From the NCBI GenBank assembly GCA_013286325.1, contig JABDFZ010000012.1, forward strand, positions 1-42,486: DNA of 42,486 nucleotides, given 5' to 3'. The notes under the pieces were generated by a model. It ran no database searches, was not told the DNA's origin, and saw only the letters and a program-made list of their open reading frames with translations. The stretch's first letter is position 1. Each line of letters opens with the position of its first letter. Shown here piece by piece: positions 41,250 through 42,486 of the stretch. Source of the DNA: Bacteroidota bacterium. GTDB taxonomy: Bacteria; Bacteroidota; Bacteroidia; Sphingobacteriales; Sphingobacteriaceae. Both the position numbers and the translations under genes were made by a program.

Positions 41250-42486
41250 TTGAAATCTATTTTTACGCTTATTCTTTTTGTTATTATTTACAATAATTTA
41301 CATGCCCAGGTTAAGCTCAGCGGGACAATTAATAATACCTCTCAGGCTCCTATTGCTTATGCCAATATTACCCTAAAAGGCTCTAATAATAATTCAGCTA
41401 AAGCAACGCAAACAGATAGCACCGGGCATTTCACGTTTACTAATATAGATAAAGGGAAATACACGGCTACTGCTTCTATAGTGGGTTATCAAGCCGTAAA
41501 GCTTGATATTAACCTTACCCGGGATACCAGTATTAATATAGTATTAGCAGCTGCCAATACGCAGCTTAATGAGGTAACAATTACTACTGCCAAGCCTGTT
41601 ATTGAAAACAATAACGAGAAACTGGTTTACAATGTATCATCGAGCATTACTGCTAATGGCACCGATGTGCTTACTGCAATAAGCAAAGTACCGGGTATAA
41701 GGGTGAATGGCAATGAAATTAGTATTGCCGGTAAAGGTTTGGTGAAAGTGATGATAAACGACCGCCTGGTACAGTTGGCCGGAGAGGATTTAACGCGGTT
41801 TTTAAAATCAATGTCGGCTAATCAGATCTCAAAGATCGAGCTTATAAAGAACCCATCCGCGGCTTATGATGCTGAAGGCAATGCAGGCCTGATTAATATC
41901 ACTACAAAACAAAGTAAAAAACAAGGCCTTTCTGGCAATGTACAGTTAAGCGGCAAACAATGGCTGCACGATCCGGCTACAGTTTATGGTACCAGTAATT
42001 ACTGGATGGCAAACAGCAGTGCAAACCTCAATTATAACGCAGGCAAGCTGTCGGCTTATGCCAGCTTAAATGTTAATGGGGACCATGAGCTGGAAGGCTT
42101 TGAAACTGATGTTTTTTATCCGACAAAAACCTGGCTTCAAACAGATACGGGTAACTACCGCCTGCACGAATATAGTTATGTGGCGGGCCTTGATTATAAA
42201 GTAAGCCCAAAAGCGAGTATCGGCTTTAATTACCTTGGCGGCAGAACTACTTACGATGGATCGGACCATGTTACTAATCCTGTTTATAATCAAAGCGGAA
42301 AACTGGACAGCACGCTGCGCACTTACGCCACTTACTATCCTGTTGCCATAAGTAATTCCATTAATCTTCATAGCATTATTAAGTTTGATACTACAGGTAA
42401 AAAGCTATTGCTGAATGCTGATTATTTTAATTACTATCGTACAGATCATTCCGACTTTACAAGCAATACCTATTTACCTGACGGAA
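41250..42486 (+). CDS. Outer-membrane beta-barrel protein (OMP_b-brl_3 type), 3' end outside the window
   Basis: At least 412 codons, open to the last base. No in-frame ATG precedes the signal peptide, so the start is taken as TTG at 41250 (KSIFTLILFVIIYNNLHAQ). The carboxypeptidase-regulatory-like domain comes next (VKLSGTINNTSQAPIAYANITLKG), then a plug-like region (DVLTAISKVPGIRVNGNEISIAG; LTRFLKSMSANQISKIELIKNPSAAYDAEGNAG) and the beginning of the barrel. It is a paralogue of the protein at 28334-30763. Role unknown; possibly import of a substrate at the outer membrane. Confidence 0.85.
   Translation, partial: MKSIFTLILFVIIYNNLHAQVKLSGTINNTSQAPIAYANITLKGSNNNSAKATQTDSTGHFTFTNIDKGKYTATASIVGYQAVKLDINLTRDTSINIVLAAANTQLNEVTITTAKPVIENNNEKLVYNVSSSITANGTDVLTAISKVPGIRVNGNEISIAGKGLVKVMINDRLVQLAGEDLTRFLKSMSANQISKIELIKNPSAAYDAEGNAGLINITTKQSKKQGLSGNVQLSGKQWLHDPATVYGTSNYWMANSSANLNYNAGKLSAYASLNVNGDHELEGFETDVFYPTKTWLQTDTGNYRLHEYSYVAGLDYKVSPKASIGFNYLGGRTTYDGSDHVTNPVYNQSGKLDSTLRTYATYYPVAISNSINLHSIIKFDTTGKKLLLNADYFNYYRTDHSDFTSNTYLPDG

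Noticed and set aside
1..42486. CRISPR arrays, tRNA/rRNA genes, phage or transposase genes.
   Set aside because: No regularly spaced repeats, RNA-gene cores or transposase/phage proteins were seen in the window.

Overview
The window looks like chromosomal DNA of a Bacteroidota species, most likely family Sphingobacteriaceae (Mucilaginibacter/Pedobacter-like). This is inferred from the gene families (OMP_b-brl_3/TonB-plug proteins with an N-terminal carboxypeptidase-regulatory domain, LytS/LytTR pairs, split radical-SAM RiPP loci), from promoter boxes of the TAnnTTTG type, from weak Shine-Dalgarno sequences and from AT-rich coding sequence. No rRNA, tRNA, CRISPR array or transposase gene was seen.

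Layout. 1-1.6 kb: 3' part of an OmpA-family protein, closed by a strong hairpin. 1.7-7.7 kb: an RND tripartite efflux operon (permease, adaptor, TolC-like protein; minus strand) divergent from an HxlR-type regulator, with two copies of a 16-bp direct repeat over the shared promoter. 7.8-14.6 kb: small accessory genes, including a MarR regulator with an NmrA-like oxidoreductase (matching 12-bp palindromes before both), two RibD_C/DHFR-like proteins, two DoxX-like membrane proteins, a GNAT acetyltransferase and a Crp-like regulator. Two eroded copies of a DHFR-like gene tail lie between them.

15.1-30.8 kb is the centre of interest: a RiPP (ribosomally made, modified peptide) locus of unusual composition. 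It has a full-length LanB dehydratase, a LytTR regulator and LytS-type kinase on the opposite strand, and two small precursor-peptide genes that are easily missed (20100-20258, a class I lanthipeptide-like leader with Ser/Thr-rich core; 20432-20611, a double-Gly leader with a Trp/Phe/Pro-rich core lacking Cys). These are followed by a prolyl-4-hydroxylase-like oxygenase fused to a catalytically dead C39-like domain, three paralogous FxsB-like radical SAM/SPASM enzymes, a C39-peptidase ABC exporter, a very short membrane protein resembling the start of an HlyD adaptor, and an outer-membrane beta-barrel protein. No LanC cyclase is present. A consistent reading is that LanB acts on the first peptide, the radical SAM enzymes cross-link aromatic residues of the second, the oxygenase hydroxylates (perhaps proline) residues, and the C39 exporter cleaves after Gly-Gly and secretes the products.

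30.8-34.6 kb: an SDR-tetR operon with two probable TetR operators, a SnoaL-like secreted protein, an AraC regulator, a MITE-like 157-bp element and a secreted protein of unknown function. 34.8-40.4 kb: a tight six-gene operon (FkbH-like HAD/ACP loader, methyltransferase, ACP, VOC protein, MBOAT acyltransferase, SGNH-like protein) that probably builds and transfers a small acyl group, perhaps a methylated glyceryl unit, onto a surface glycan. 40.4-42.5 kb: a REPIN-like inverted repeat, a small lipoprotein, and the 5' part of a second OMP_b-brl_3 protein running off the window.
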